Assembly (NCBI GenBank): GCA_016871475.1
Contig: VHDG01000004.1
Location: 1 to 19,144 of the forward strand
Direction of reading: 5' to 3'
Source: Verrucomicrobiota bacterium
GTDB lineage: Bacteria > Verrucomicrobiota > Verrucomicrobiia > Limisphaerales > UBA11320
DNA length: 19,144 nt
Part shown: in pieces, positions 1 to 7,538 of the stretch
Position numbering within the stretch: the first letter of the stretch is position 1
How the letters are laid out: every line of letters starts with the position of its first letter
Notes under the pieces: generated by a model
Seen by the model: the letters and a program-made list of their open reading frames with translations, nothing else
Databases searched by the model: none
Told to the model about the DNA's origin: nothing
Made by a program: the position numbers and the translations under genes

Positions 1-588
1 CGGTTTCTTGCGCTGGAGAATGTTCTGGTGAACACGGATGGCTACTGGTCGAGAGCGAGTGACTACAATCTGTACCGGCATCCGTCGGGGCGCTTTCACA
101 TCATTCCGCATGATATCAACGAAAGCTTCATGCGCCCGGAGGGACCGGGATCTCGCGGAGGGGGCAGAGGACAGGACCGGGATGCGCGTCCGCCCGGAGA
201 GGCTCCACCGGTCGCAGCACCGAACGGTCCAGCACAGCTGAGTCCTCTCGTGGCGGAGAAAGATGAACGCAAGCCCCTCCTCTCAAAACTGCTGGCAGTG
301 CCAGCGCTCAGGACGCGCTATCTCACCCATGTCAAACAAATCGCCAGCCAATCGCTCGACTGGTCCCAACTGGGCACAGCGGCGGAGCGATACCATTCGC
401 TCATCGCTCCTCACGTGAGTTCGGACACCCGCAAACTCGCCTCAACGAAACAGTTTGAGAGCTCGCTCATTGGCCCGTCGGGCTCGGAGGCCGACCCGGG
501 ACGCGGTGCTCCGATGTCTCTGAAAGCTTTTGCTGACCAGCGACGAGCCTTCCTTCTCTCGCTGCCGGAACTTCAAGCCTTGCCTTGA
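1..588 (+). CDS. CotH kinase family protein, 3' fragment (5' end outside window)
   Basis: The reading frame is open from base 1, so the gene begins before the window; the GTG at 28 is only an internal codon. The visible 195 residues begin RFLALENVLVNTDGYWSRAS and continue through SDYNLY and GRFHIIPHDINESF. This 'DGYW...DYNLY....GRFH.IPHDxNE' pattern is typical of the CotH kinase family, atypical protein kinases first known from spore-coat proteins and common as exported proteins in Verrucomicrobiota and Planctomycetota. A low-complexity stretch rich in Gly, Arg and Pro (about residues 49-75) follows, then a helical tail (KPLLSKLLAVPALRTRYL ... SLKAFADQRRAFLL) like the C-terminal end of the family. 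The substrate is unknown. It ends 49 bp before a same-strand Tat-exported gene. The family call is firm; the role is not. Confidence 0.8.
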   Translation, partial: RFLALENVLVNTDGYWSRASDYNLYRHPSGRFHIIPHDINESFMRPEGPGSRGGGRGQDRDARPPGEAPPVAAPNGPAQLSPLVAEKDERKPLLSKLLAVPALRTRYLTHVKQIASQSLDWSQLGTAAERYHSLIAPHVSSDTRKLASTKQFESSLIGPSGSEADPGRGAPMSLKAFADQRRAFLLSLPELQALP

Positions 589-637
589 AACCAGTCGACC
601 CTCCATTCGCAAACACGAACCCCTCCAACCCCTTCCG

Positions 638-1651
638 ATGAAAACATCCCAATCGAAGTCTCCTCGCTTATTCCACATCCCCGTCGGCAGACGTCGTTTT
701 CTGCGAAGCATGGCACTGGCCTCAGCGGGCTTTACGCTGTCAGGTTATCTGGCCGAAGCCCTGACAGCCACACCCGGGTTCACCCAGGGTCCATACTATC
801 CACTGGCGGATGACATTCCCCTGGACAAGGACAACGATCTGGTGCGGCTGGATGATCGACTGACACTGGTCGCTGGGGAGATCACCACCCTCACCGGCAG
901 GGTATTGAACACGGCCGGGGAACCTGTTCGGGGTGCCTTGGTCGAGCTGTGGCATGCAGATCGCGAAGGTGACTATGCCTACTCCACCGGAGTGGGACCC
1001 AACCCTTCCCACGATTCCAACTTTGCAGGCTTCGGGCAGTTCCTCACCGGATCCTCGGGAGCGTTCAAGTTTCGTACCATCAAGGCAGGGTTGTATCCGG
1101 GTCGGACCCGGCACGGGCAGTTGCGCAGGGTGACCACACAGACGGGCTGGAACGAGGAGACCAGGGATCTGCAGGGCCAGCGGTGGCAGACTCAGAACAG
1201 CAACGACGGCGTGTTTCGTTCCGTCTCGTCCACGCAGCTGGCTTCGGTGCTGCTGAATTTCACTCCTGTAGCCAACGGTTTGACCGGCGAGACGCAGGGC
1301 TCCTGGGACTACGTCACGGGAGTCACTCCGGTGGAGCCGAACTACCCGGCCGCCGGGGGCCTGTCGCTGGCGGGACGGCGGGTGCGCGTTGCAGGCCAGA
1401 GCGCCGATCGCTATGAAATCACCCTCCAAACCTATCCCGGATACACATACGAGGTGTATGGGAACCCCACGTTTGCCGACCTGGGCTGGCGGGTGCTGCC
1501 GTTCTCCTTGTCGGCTGAAACGGCTCCAGATCGAAACAAGTACACCGCCACGACTGAAGGAGTCGTGAAGCTGTACCTGCGGGACGCGGCAGAACGCGGG
1601 TTTTACCGGGTTAGCTTCCGCGTGCCCGGTGCCAATGCAGGCACACCTTGA
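638..1651 (+). CDS. Tat-exported intradiol ring-cleavage dioxygenase-like protein with an incomplete iron site
   Basis: 337 residues from the ATG at 638. I prefer this start because it places the twin-arginine signal (GRRRFLRSMALASAGF, residues 17-32) near the N-terminus; an ATG at 530 in the same frame would add 36 unconvincing residues overlapping the upstream gene. Residues 45-230 match the intradiol dioxygenase fold (catechol/protocatechuate type): TQGPYYP, then ELWHADREGDY supplying the first Tyr ligand, then FRTIKAGLYPGR supplying the second. These enzymes open aromatic diols using Fe(III) held by two Tyr and two His. Where the family has a His-x-His pair, this protein has His159-Gly160-Gln161, followed after only five residues by the conserved-looking TTQ. 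The second His ligand seems missing. Residues 240-337 form an extra C-terminal module ending in GFYRVSFRVPG. Activity is therefore uncertain; the family call is good. Confidence 0.75.
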   Translation: MKTSQSKSPRLFHIPVGRRRFLRSMALASAGFTLSGYLAEALTATPGFTQGPYYPLADDIPLDKDNDLVRLDDRLTLVAGEITTLTGRVLNTAGEPVRGALVELWHADREGDYAYSTGVGPNPSHDSNFAGFGQFLTGSSGAFKFRTIKAGLYPGRTRHGQLRRVTTQTGWNEETRDLQGQRWQTQNSNDGVFRSVSSTQLASVLLNFTPVANGLTGETQGSWDYVTGVTPVEPNYPAAGGLSLAGRRVRVAGQSADRYEITLQTYPGYTYEVYGNPTFADLGWRVLPFSLSAETAPDRNKYTATTEGVVKLYLRDAAERGFYRVSFRVPGANAGTP

Positions 1652-2036
1652 GCCGTGCAGGGAATGCGGGACGAAACAAACAGGGACTCAATGTCTGCGC
1701 AGCCAGAAGCTCATCGCCATGGCGGCGCTCTACAAAGCCCATCCCGATAGCTCAGGCACCATTCCAACCCAACCTCCGCCTTCTTCCCCACGTGCAGGCT
1801 CCACACCACGTGTGCGTCCTCCGCTCAGGTGCATCCCTTGGAGACACACCCTCAAGGGTGGACAACAAACCGCGCGTCCAACTTCCAGGCGAGTGGTGAG
1901 GCGCGGGAGCCTCAGGTTTCTTGTCCATCCTTTAGCCCGAGATCTCCAGGGTCCCTTAATCCTTGGATCCCGCACACGAACCAGATAGAGACACACCGGC
2001 GAACATGAACGTGGAATTCTGACTCGCGGCAACCTG
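1652..2036. other. Intergenic region, 385 bp, holding inverted-repeat copy A
   Basis: This stretch separates two same-strand genes. Short open frames exist on both strands but have no recognisable protein features. The one clear structure is the inverted-repeat element at about 1845-1936, listed separately. I see no convincing promoter or poly-T terminator. Confidence 0.6.
1845..1936 (+). repeat. Intergenic inverted-repeat element, copy A
   Basis: The left arm is a mini-palindrome (ACCCTCAAGGGT) followed by GGACAACAAACC (1860-1871). The right arm is GGTTTCTTGTCC (1915-1926), which is complementary to the left arm with one mismatch, followed by ATCCTTTAGC. The spacer is 43 nt. The sequence ACCCTCAAGGGTGGACAAC recurs exactly in reverse complement at 5987-6005 within copy B, whose spacer is 42 nt. 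The same arm order and spacer length indicate one element family rather than chance hairpins. Read along the transcription of its neighbours, it has the same orientation as copy B. Confidence 0.7.
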
Positions 2037-2900
2037 ATGAAAACTTTGATCCAGCCCGTCCAGCAAGGCGCTCAGCTCCTGGCCGACGTCGACTCCGTAT
2101 CCCCCGACCCTCGCGAGCTGAGCATCTGGTGGCTCGGTCAGAGCGGATTCCTCATCGCCTGGGGCGGACGTCGCCTGCTCCTCGACCCCTACCTGTCCGA
2201 CTCCCTGACCGAGAAATACGCTGCAACCGACAAGCCCCACGTTCCGATGACCGCACGGGTGATCGAACCTGGAAGCCTCAAGCGCGTGGACGTGGTGACA
2301 TCGACACACAATCACACGGACCACCTCGACCGGGACACTCTCCTTCCACTGCTCGCATCGAACCCCGGATTGGAGCTCGTGATCCCGGAGGCAAACCGAG
2401 GTTTTGTCGCAGAGCGGCTGGGGACCGATCCTTCATGGCCCACGGGATTGATTTCTGGACAGTGTGTGGAGGTGGGAGGCTTCGTTTTCCATGGGATCCC
2501 CGCCTGCCATAACACTCTCGAAACGGATGGGCAGGGACGTCACCGCTTCATGGGATATGTCGTGGAAGCCGGCGGCTGGCGACTCTACCACGCGGGTGAC
2601 ACTCTGATGTTCCCGGGCCTGGAAGATCTGATTCGTCCCTGGGATGTCGATCTCGCAATCCTTCCCATCAACGGCAACAAGCCTGAACGAAAAGTGGCGG
2701 GCAATCTGGACGGCCCTGAAGCTGCCAGGCTGGCAAGAGCCATCAACGCCAGGCTGGTCGTTCCATGTCACTACGAAATGTTTGAATTCAACACTGCCTC
2801 GCCAGAGCCTTTTGAGCAGGAGTGCAGGTCGCTGGGGCAGGCTTTCAAGACAATGAGGGCGGGGGAGAGGCTTTGGCTTGGAACTCAGGGTGCCAAATGA
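2037..2900 (+). CDS. Metallo-beta-lactamase-fold hydrolase, UlaG-like
   Basis: 287 residues. The N-terminal part reads WWLGQSGFLI and RLLLDPYLSDS (residues 31-56), the usual opening of UlaG-type metal-dependent hydrolases. The metal-binding motif HNHTDH (residues 91-96) gives the H-x-H-x-D-H signature. Further conserved pieces are YHAGDT (184-189, bridging Asp188), LPINGN (209-214) and VPCHYEMF (242-249, His245). In enterobacteria UlaG is L-ascorbate-6-phosphate lactonase, but most family members have other or unknown substrates, and no ascorbate genes lie nearby. No signal peptide is visible, so it is probably cytoplasmic. The stop codon overlaps the start of the next gene in an ATGA arrangement, implying translational coupling with the TRIC-type membrane protein. 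The ATG at 2037 lacks a strong Shine-Dalgarno sequence but fits the domain start. Confidence 0.85.
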   Translation: MKTLIQPVQQGAQLLADVDSVSPDPRELSIWWLGQSGFLIAWGGRRLLLDPYLSDSLTEKYAATDKPHVPMTARVIEPGSLKRVDVVTSTHNHTDHLDRDTLLPLLASNPGLELVIPEANRGFVAERLGTDPSWPTGLISGQCVEVGGFVFHGIPACHNTLETDGQGRHRFMGYVVEAGGWRLYHAGDTLMFPGLEDLIRPWDVDLAILPINGNKPERKVAGNLDGPEAARLARAINARLVVPCHYEMFEFNTASPEPFEQECRSLGQAFKTMRAGERLWLGTQGAK

Positions 2901-3514
2901 AAAATCCGATCTGGATCGAGCATTTCGGGGTCGCCGTGGGTGCGATCGGCGGGGCCCTGGCCGCGCGGGGAAAGCAACTGGACCTGTTCGGTGTGGTGGT
3001 GCTGGCTTGGGTGACGGCGTTCGGAGGCGGCTCTCTCCGCGACCTGCTCCTGGGAGATCTGCCCGTGTTCTGGATCCGTCAGCCGGAGTTGGTCTGGACC
3101 ACAACCGCAGCCGCACTTGCCACATTCGGCTGGGCCAGGCGCCGAACCACGCCCGATAACACGCTGGTGGTTGCAGATGCCTGCGCACTCGCGCTGTTCA
3201 CCGTCGTCGGCGCTTCCAAGGCCATGAACTTTGCGGTGGCACCTTCCATCGCCGTGGCCATGGGCGTGGTCACAGGAGTCGCCGGGGGAATGCTTCGCGA
3301 CGTCCTGACCGGGGAGATCCCGTTGGTTTTTCGACAGCAAATCTATCTCTACGCCACGGCCAGCCTGTGTGGAGCTTCGACGTTTGTGCTGCTCTCAGAA
3401 TTCCTGCCCAGCCGACCCTGGAATCCGGTTGCGGGCATCCTCGTCACGCTGGTCATGCGCCTGGCGGCCATCCGATGGAAGCTCGCCTTGCCGGTGTTCC
3501 ATAAGGAGGAATGA
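2897..3514 (+). CDS. TRIC/UPF0126 family inner-membrane protein (putative cation channel)
   Basis: 205 residues, very hydrophobic, with about seven probable membrane segments. Two internal repeats carry the family's paired signatures: GGGSLRDLLLGDLPVFW (residues 43-59) and GGMLRDVLTGEIPLVF (130-145). These Gly-rich kinks with a following Arg-Asp are the hallmark of the bacterial YicG/YadS (UPF0126) proteins, which are homologous to trimeric intracellular cation channels. The physiological role in bacteria is not settled. I chose the ATG at 2897 because it overlaps the upstream stop by 4 bp (ATGA) and starts directly at the first membrane segment; an in-frame ATG at 2822 would lie deep inside the upstream gene. 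It ends 35 bp before a convergent gene. Confidence 0.87.
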   Translation: MKNPIWIEHFGVAVGAIGGALAARGKQLDLFGVVVLAWVTAFGGGSLRDLLLGDLPVFWIRQPELVWTTTAAALATFGWARRRTTPDNTLVVADACALALFTVVGASKAMNFAVAPSIAVAMGVVTGVAGGMLRDVLTGEIPLVFRQQIYLYATASLCGASTFVLLSEFLPSRPWNPVAGILVTLVMRLAAIRWKLALPVFHKEE

Positions 3515-3549
3515 CCGCGGCACCCCCCTGAGGGGACCTCACACACGGC

Positions 3550-3879
3550 TCAAGCGGCCTGGGCGAGATCCAGCTGTTTGTCCAGGCGCGTGAAAATGAA
3601 GGTGCGATAAACATTGGGACTGCCCACAACGGCACGCACCGACGAACCACGGGCCTTGGTGATCTTGATCAGCGACACGATCAGATTCAGCCCCGCGGAA
3701 TCCACCATCTTGGCTGCGCTCAGATCCAGCTTGAGAACCGACCAGCCTCCTTGACGAATGAGAGTGGAGTCGAGGATCTCCTGGGTTTCCTTCCGCAAGG
3801 TTTCCACATTGGAACTCAGGACATCGCCGGGCCAGCTGACCGTGAGCGTTCCTGATGCCGTGTCGAGGTGATGTTTCAT
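3550..3879 (-). CDS. STAS-domain anti-sigma-factor antagonist (RsbV/HsbA-like)
   Basis: 109 residues, essentially one STAS domain. The key segment is LKLDLSAAKMVDSAGLNLIV (residues 49-68), where Ser61 in the D-S-A-G-L context is the expected phosphorylation site. In partner-switching systems the unphosphorylated antagonist binds an anti-sigma factor or another target, a HATPase-type kinase phosphorylates the Ser, and a PP2C phosphatase removes the phosphate. Both enzymatic activities appear in the gene 45 bp upstream on the same strand, so the two genes probably form an operon and a self-contained switch. The downstream target of this STAS protein is not identifiable here; no sigma factor or anti-sigma gene is in the window. 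Confidence 0.87.
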   Translation of the reverse strand: MKHHLDTASGTLTVSWPGDVLSSNVETLRKETQEILDSTLIRQGGWSVLKLDLSAAKMVDSAGLNLIVSLIKITKARGSSVRAVVGSPNVYRTFIFTRLDKQLDLAQAA

Positions 3880-3924
3880 ATCAGATGCTTGTGTTTCGTG
3901 TTGTTTTGAAAAATGGGATCATCT

Positions 3925-5520
3925 TCAGGAAGCCAGGGCTCGATCGGAATGGCTGAACACAAAGTCCATCTCCACGCGGGTTCCATGCGCCTTGGTCTCA
4001 AAACGGGAAGCGAGTGCATCGATCAACATCAGGCCTCGATGTTCATCGACGAGGGATTCCTCCGCTTTCTTCTTGTGCGCACTCCAGTCGAAGTCATGGC
4101 CGGCACCCGTGTCCTGAATCACAACCCGCACGACGCAGCCGGCAGGATCACATGAGATGTCCACGGTGGCAGACTGGTCCGGAGATTTGCCACATCCATG
4201 GATGAGGGCGTTGAGCATGATCTCCCGCGTGCAGAGCAGGACGTCGTACAGCCTGGATTCGTCGAGCTCCGGCAGAGCCGTTTGCAGGCTGCGTGCCCAG
4301 TAGGCCTGCAAGGCGTCGACGCGCGCCCAGTCTGTTCCCGGATGCTTGTTGGACACAAGGGGCAGGAACTCGCCCGCAGCGGAAATCACGGAACGATGCC
4401 CCACGGAGGCGACCAGGATGTCATCTTTCGCATGTCGCATCCATCCAGGCGGAGGTGTGCCCTTTCGGTGTCGCAAGAGCGCGAACGCACAGGAGAGCGG
4501 ACTGAGGTCCAGATGCTGTGCGAGATCATCAAGCCCGTCGGTCCAGATGTAGAACCGGCTCTTTTCCCCAAGCTCATGATCTGCGGGATGATTCACGGTA
4601 TCTTCGAACCATCCCAATGGCGGGCTTCCGGACTCGCCTGCCAGCCGGGCATTCCCGCTTCCGTCAGAAAGATAGGGAAGAGGAAAGCCGCAGGACAGGG
4701 TGCTCGCCATTCCGATCTGCAGGTCCAGCAGCAAGGCGCTCACAGCCACTGAAGTGATCTCACCCGACTTGGAGATGCTGTTCACATCTGAGACGAGATA
4801 TCGGTTGAAGATCACCAGGATGTCCTCGATGGACGTTTCCGCGTGCATCATCCCACGCACGAAGCCCTGAAAAAACACCGAGAGGTAAGCGGCGCGGAGA
4901 TCATGCCCGGAGACATCGGTGGACAGAACCAGAAAACGATCGTTCCCGAGCTGAAAGAGCGCCAGGTGATCTCCCCCCGCCTCATGGCTGGGATGATAAC
5001 TGAGGTCCACCTTCACGCGGCAGTCGGGGATGGCCATGCCGATCATCTGTTGCTGAACAGCTCCGACAGCTCGCATGTCCTGCTGGGCTCGTACGCGAGC
5101 GCGTGCGGTTCGTATCCTTTCAGCAGCCTTTCGTACCGCCTGGCCCAGCACCTTTCGATCCACCGGCTTCTCCAGGAAGTCGCAAGCACCCTGTCGCAGG
5201 CTCTCCGCCACCAGTTGCTTTTCCCCCTCCGCGGTCACCATGATCGCGCCGATCTCAGGGTTGTGCTCCACCATCCACGCCAGCAGGCAAAGACCGTCCT
5301 TCTCAGGCATCCGGTAGTCGGTTACCACGCACTCGATCCGACCACGCTCTGATGAATTCAGAATTGTGATGGCGCTGTCGACCCCGTCCGCTGAGAAGAC
5401 CTGGAAATGATCGCGCTCCAGGAATTTCTGCAGCGTCCGCCGGGAGATCGCATCGTCGTCCACCAAAAGAACCGCAGTCTGGGCGTTCTTCGCCAGATGG
5501 TTGGCTTGACCTACGTCCAT
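3925..5520 (-). CDS. Response regulator with PP2C phosphatase and HATPase kinase domains (HsbR-like)
   Basis: 531 residues in three parts. Residues 15-135 are a receiver: acidic pair D21/D22, phospho-acceptor D68 in VVTDYRMPEKDG, T96 and K118. After a helical linker, residues 160-375 are a SpoIIE/RsbU-type PP2C phosphatase, with HEAGGDH (D184), TDVSGHD (D202), TDGL (D328) and DDILV (D366/D367). The usual GGDxxD reads GGDHLA, so one Asp of the first motif is replaced. Residues 410-522 are a GHKL ATPase of the RsbW type: REIMLNALIHG (E433, N437), DTGAG (470-474) and RGLMLIDALASR. The same order occurs in P. aeruginosa HsbR, which both phosphorylates and dephosphorylates the STAS protein HsbA; the adjacent STAS gene makes that model likely here. 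Receiver phosphorylation would then choose between the two activities (inference). Confidence 0.9.
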   Translation of the reverse strand: MDVGQANHLAKNAQTAVLLVDDDAISRRTLQKFLERDHFQVFSADGVDSAITILNSSERGRIECVVTDYRMPEKDGLCLLAWMVEHNPEIGAIMVTAEGEKQLVAESLRQGACDFLEKPVDRKVLGQAVRKAAERIRTARARVRAQQDMRAVGAVQQQMIGMAIPDCRVKVDLSYHPSHEAGGDHLALFQLGNDRFLVLSTDVSGHDLRAAYLSVFFQGFVRGMMHAETSIEDILVIFNRYLVSDVNSISKSGEITSVAVSALLLDLQIGMASTLSCGFPLPYLSDGSGNARLAGESGSPPLGWFEDTVNHPADHELGEKSRFYIWTDGLDDLAQHLDLSPLSCAFALLRHRKGTPPPGWMRHAKDDILVASVGHRSVISAAGEFLPLVSNKHPGTDWARVDALQAYWARSLQTALPELDESRLYDVLLCTREIMLNALIHGCGKSPDQSATVDISCDPAGCVVRVVIQDTGAGHDFDWSAHKKKAEESLVDEHRGLMLIDALASRFETKAHGTRVEMDFVFSHSDRALAS

Positions 5521-5650
5521 GTGATCATCTGAAGGCTGCAGGACAATCGTGTGCAGGCATTCTCATCGAATGCTCCGGAAACCCGGGACGCAGCAATGCG
5601 CGGACGACGCCCCTCAGGCAAATCAATCTGTGTGGCAGCCATTTCAGCAA

Positions 5651-5664
5651 CAGGGTGAACCCTG
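5651..5664. other. Short perfect hairpin (CAGGGT-GA-ACCCTG)
   Basis: A 6-bp perfect inverted repeat with a 2-nt centre lies about 130 bp upstream of the minus-strand receiver-PP2C-HATPase gene. It could be an operator or simply a small palindrome; nothing else in the sequence decides this. Confidence 0.25.
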
Positions 5665-5816
5665 GTTGCCAAGGCCATCCCTATCGATTTTTATCGGCCC
5701 AACACGACGGAAGTTAACCGGAAGAATTCCGCCATGACAAAGCAGCCATCTCAGGCAAAGCCGGAGTTATCGCAGAGGGGGAACGGCTTCCTAGTGTAGT
5801 GCCCTCTAAGTGCTGT

Positions 5817-5840
5817 GGTTCGTGGTCCCCCTTCAGGGCC
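5817..5840 (+). repeat. Half copy D of the inverted-repeat element
   Basis: GGTTCGTGGTCC (5817-5828) differs by one base from GGTTCGTTGTCC, the form expected for a right arm, and is followed by the mini-palindrome CCCTTCAGGG. No convincing partner arm is visible about 42 nt upstream, so this looks like a solitary or decayed arm next to full copy B. Confidence 0.45.
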
Positions 5841-5910
5841 TCCCAGGTCCCGCCTGATCAACACTTGCTCACGTCCCTAAAACCGCCAGTGTGAGGAAGC
5901 GGGCATAGCC

Positions 5911-6008
5911 CGGGCATCCTGAAGGATGGACAACGAACCTGGGGGCAGGCCTGTCGTCAGTCGATTGGTTGTGGGACGCGTGGCTCGTTGTCCACCCTTG
6001 AGGGTGTG
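5911..6008 (-). repeat. Intergenic inverted-repeat element, copy B
   Basis: GGACAACGAACC (5928-5939) and GGCTCGTTGTCC (5982-5993) are complementary with one mismatch and enclose a 42-nt spacer. The outer flanks are mini-palindromes, ATCCTGAAGGAT on one side and ACCCTTGAGGGT on the other. Its right end is the exact reverse complement of the left end of copy A, so it lies on the opposite strand, matching the minus-strand transcription of its neighbours. It starts about 50 bp beyond the stop of the DUF1552 gene, a position suited to a role at mRNA 3' ends (inference). Confidence 0.72.
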
Positions 6009-6059
6009 CCTTCCTGGACGAACGTAACCAACGGCAGCGGATTACGAAGGCGGTCGCAC

Positions 6060-7370
6060 TCAGACTTCCTCGAGCGCCGAACTGGCATCACCAAACCGGT
6101 CCAACCGGACGCCAAGCTTGTCCATCAGGGAAAGATAGAGCCTGCACATCTGACGATCGGGCTTGTCCTTATAGTCCAGGACGCGTCCACCCTTGATCGA
6201 GCCCCCACCCCCGCCAATCAAGACCGCGGGAAGCTGCGTCGCATCGTGGCTGCCTGTCAGCATGGACGAGCAAAAAAGCAGGACGGTGTTGTCAAGGGTG
6301 GTCCGGGATCCTTCCTGGGTGGCTTCCAGCTTGCGGGCGATGTAGGCGGCTTGCTCCAGGAAGAACTGGTTCACCTTCAGCCAGTCCGCAGTGTCGCTGT
6401 GTGAAAGCAGATGGTGAATCATGTAGTCCACCCCCAGGTTCGGAAATCGCAGTGCGCTGTGATCGTTGTTCAGCTTCAACGTGGAAATCCGGGTCGTGTC
6501 CGTCTGAAAACCAAGCACGAGAATGTCGCACATCAATCGCATGTGCTCCCCGATGTCCTGCGGGATTCCGTCCGCAGGCCGGTCCATCGACGGCTTGTCG
6601 AGGGGTGGCCGCCAACCCTGCAACTCCCCCTTCCGACCCGCGTTCTGAATCCGAAGCTCCACTTCCCTCACAGACTCCAGGTACTCATCCAGCTTCTGTT
6701 GGTCGCGCGTGCTGACCGTGCGACGCAGGTCCTTGGCATCGGACAGCACGGCATCGAGAACGCTCTTGTCTCCCTGGCTGGCTTCATCCTTGAACAGCCG
6801 ATCGAATGCCAGCGCCGGATAGATCTCGAGGGGAGCCGGTGCAGTGGGCGAACTCCACGAGATGTGGGAGCTGTAGATCATCGAGTAGTTCTTGTGGACC
6901 GAGGGGTTGGACTTCTCGCAGCCGAGCACCAGACTCGGCACCTTGGTGGAACGGCCGTGTCGCTGCGCGATGACCTGGTCGAAGCTCGCCCCTGAACGGA
7001 TGTCTCCTCCGGCGGCCAGCGGAGCCCCGGAGAGCAGGTTCCCCGTCTGTGAGCTATGGATGTTCCCCTTCAGGGCCTCGGCGTTGTAGAGACCCTTGAT
7101 GAAGGTGACCTTCTTCTTGAACGGAACGAGGGGTTCCAAAACCTTGCCCAACTCGAAAGTGTCGCCCTCGCCCTTCGCCCACCATTCCTTCGAATGAAAA
7201 CCGTTTCCGGCGAAAAGGACAGCCAGGCGCCGGGGGGCTTCACTCGCAGGCCGTGTGGCGGCGGCAGGAACATCACCCCAAACCGTCATGGATTCCATCC
7301 ACGGCAATGCCATTGTGACCCCGAGGCCGCGAAGAAACCGTCGTTTTGAAAATCGGTGCGTGCTGCTCAT
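6060..7370 (-). CDS. DUF1552 domain-containing protein, Tat-exported
   Basis: 436 residues. The N-terminus (SKRRFLRGLGVTMALPWMES, residues 8-27) is a twin-arginine signal, so the folded protein is probably exported. The remainder matches DUF1552: RLAVLFAGNGFH near the start of the mature protein, GNLLSGAPL, ASFDQVIAQRHGRSTKVPSL, HISW, and the C-terminal DNTVLLFCSSMLTGSHDAT and LPAVLIGGGGG segments. DUF1552 has no established biochemical function. In Planctomycetota and Verrucomicrobiota its gene usually sits beside a large multi-domain (DUF1592/DUF1588-type) cytochrome c-like gene. That partner is absent on both sides here: one neighbour is a divergent histidine kinase, the other a partner-switching operon. 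The length is typical and the start is placed by the Tat motif. Confidence 0.87.
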   Translation of the reverse strand: MSSTHRFSKRRFLRGLGVTMALPWMESMTVWGDVPAAATRPASEAPRRLAVLFAGNGFHSKEWWAKGEGDTFELGKVLEPLVPFKKKVTFIKGLYNAEALKGNIHSSQTGNLLSGAPLAAGGDIRSGASFDQVIAQRHGRSTKVPSLVLGCEKSNPSVHKNYSMIYSSHISWSSPTAPAPLEIYPALAFDRLFKDEASQGDKSVLDAVLSDAKDLRRTVSTRDQQKLDEYLESVREVELRIQNAGRKGELQGWRPPLDKPSMDRPADGIPQDIGEHMRLMCDILVLGFQTDTTRISTLKLNNDHSALRFPNLGVDYMIHHLLSHSDTADWLKVNQFFLEQAAYIARKLEATQEGSRTTLDNTVLLFCSSMLTGSHDATQLPAVLIGGGGGSIKGGRVLDYKDKPDRQMCRLYLSLMDKLGVRLDRFGDASSALEEV

Positions 7371-7538
7371 AGATCAGGTGTGCTGGAATTTGGCGCGTTC
7401 TTAGCACAGGACCGCAGAACGAAGAAGCAAAAACATCTTCACCGCATGGCCTCTCAACTCTCAAACCTGTCGGTTGCAACGCCCTCAGCTCTTGGCTAGC
7501 GTCGCCCTCTGACCATTGCCCAACGCATCCTGCTCAAG

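Larger units (their letters stand above)
5521..6059. other. Intergenic region, 539 bp, with repeat copies B and D
   Basis: This region lies between two minus-strand genes. It contains repeat half-copy D near 5817 and full copy B near 5911-6008. It also has a short hairpin, CAGGGT-GA-ACCCTG, at 5651-5664, and the palindromic GGGCATAGCCC just before copy B. I see no supported gene; short open frames here have no recognisable content. Confidence 0.55.

Noticed and set aside
740..1429. Long open frame of 229 codons on the minus strand
   Set aside because: It lies wholly antisense to the intradiol dioxygenase-like gene, and its translation shows no domain or export signal; long antisense frames are expected in GC-rich coding DNA.
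2433..3188. 251-codon minus-strand open frame across two genes
   Set aside because: Antisense to the UlaG-like and TRIC genes, Arg/Pro/Ser-rich, with no recognisable motif.
3524..3535. Hairpin CCCC-CTGA-GGGG between convergent genes, as a terminator or repeat arm
   Set aside because: Only a 4-bp stem, no T run on either side, and it lacks the GGACAAC arm of the repeat family.
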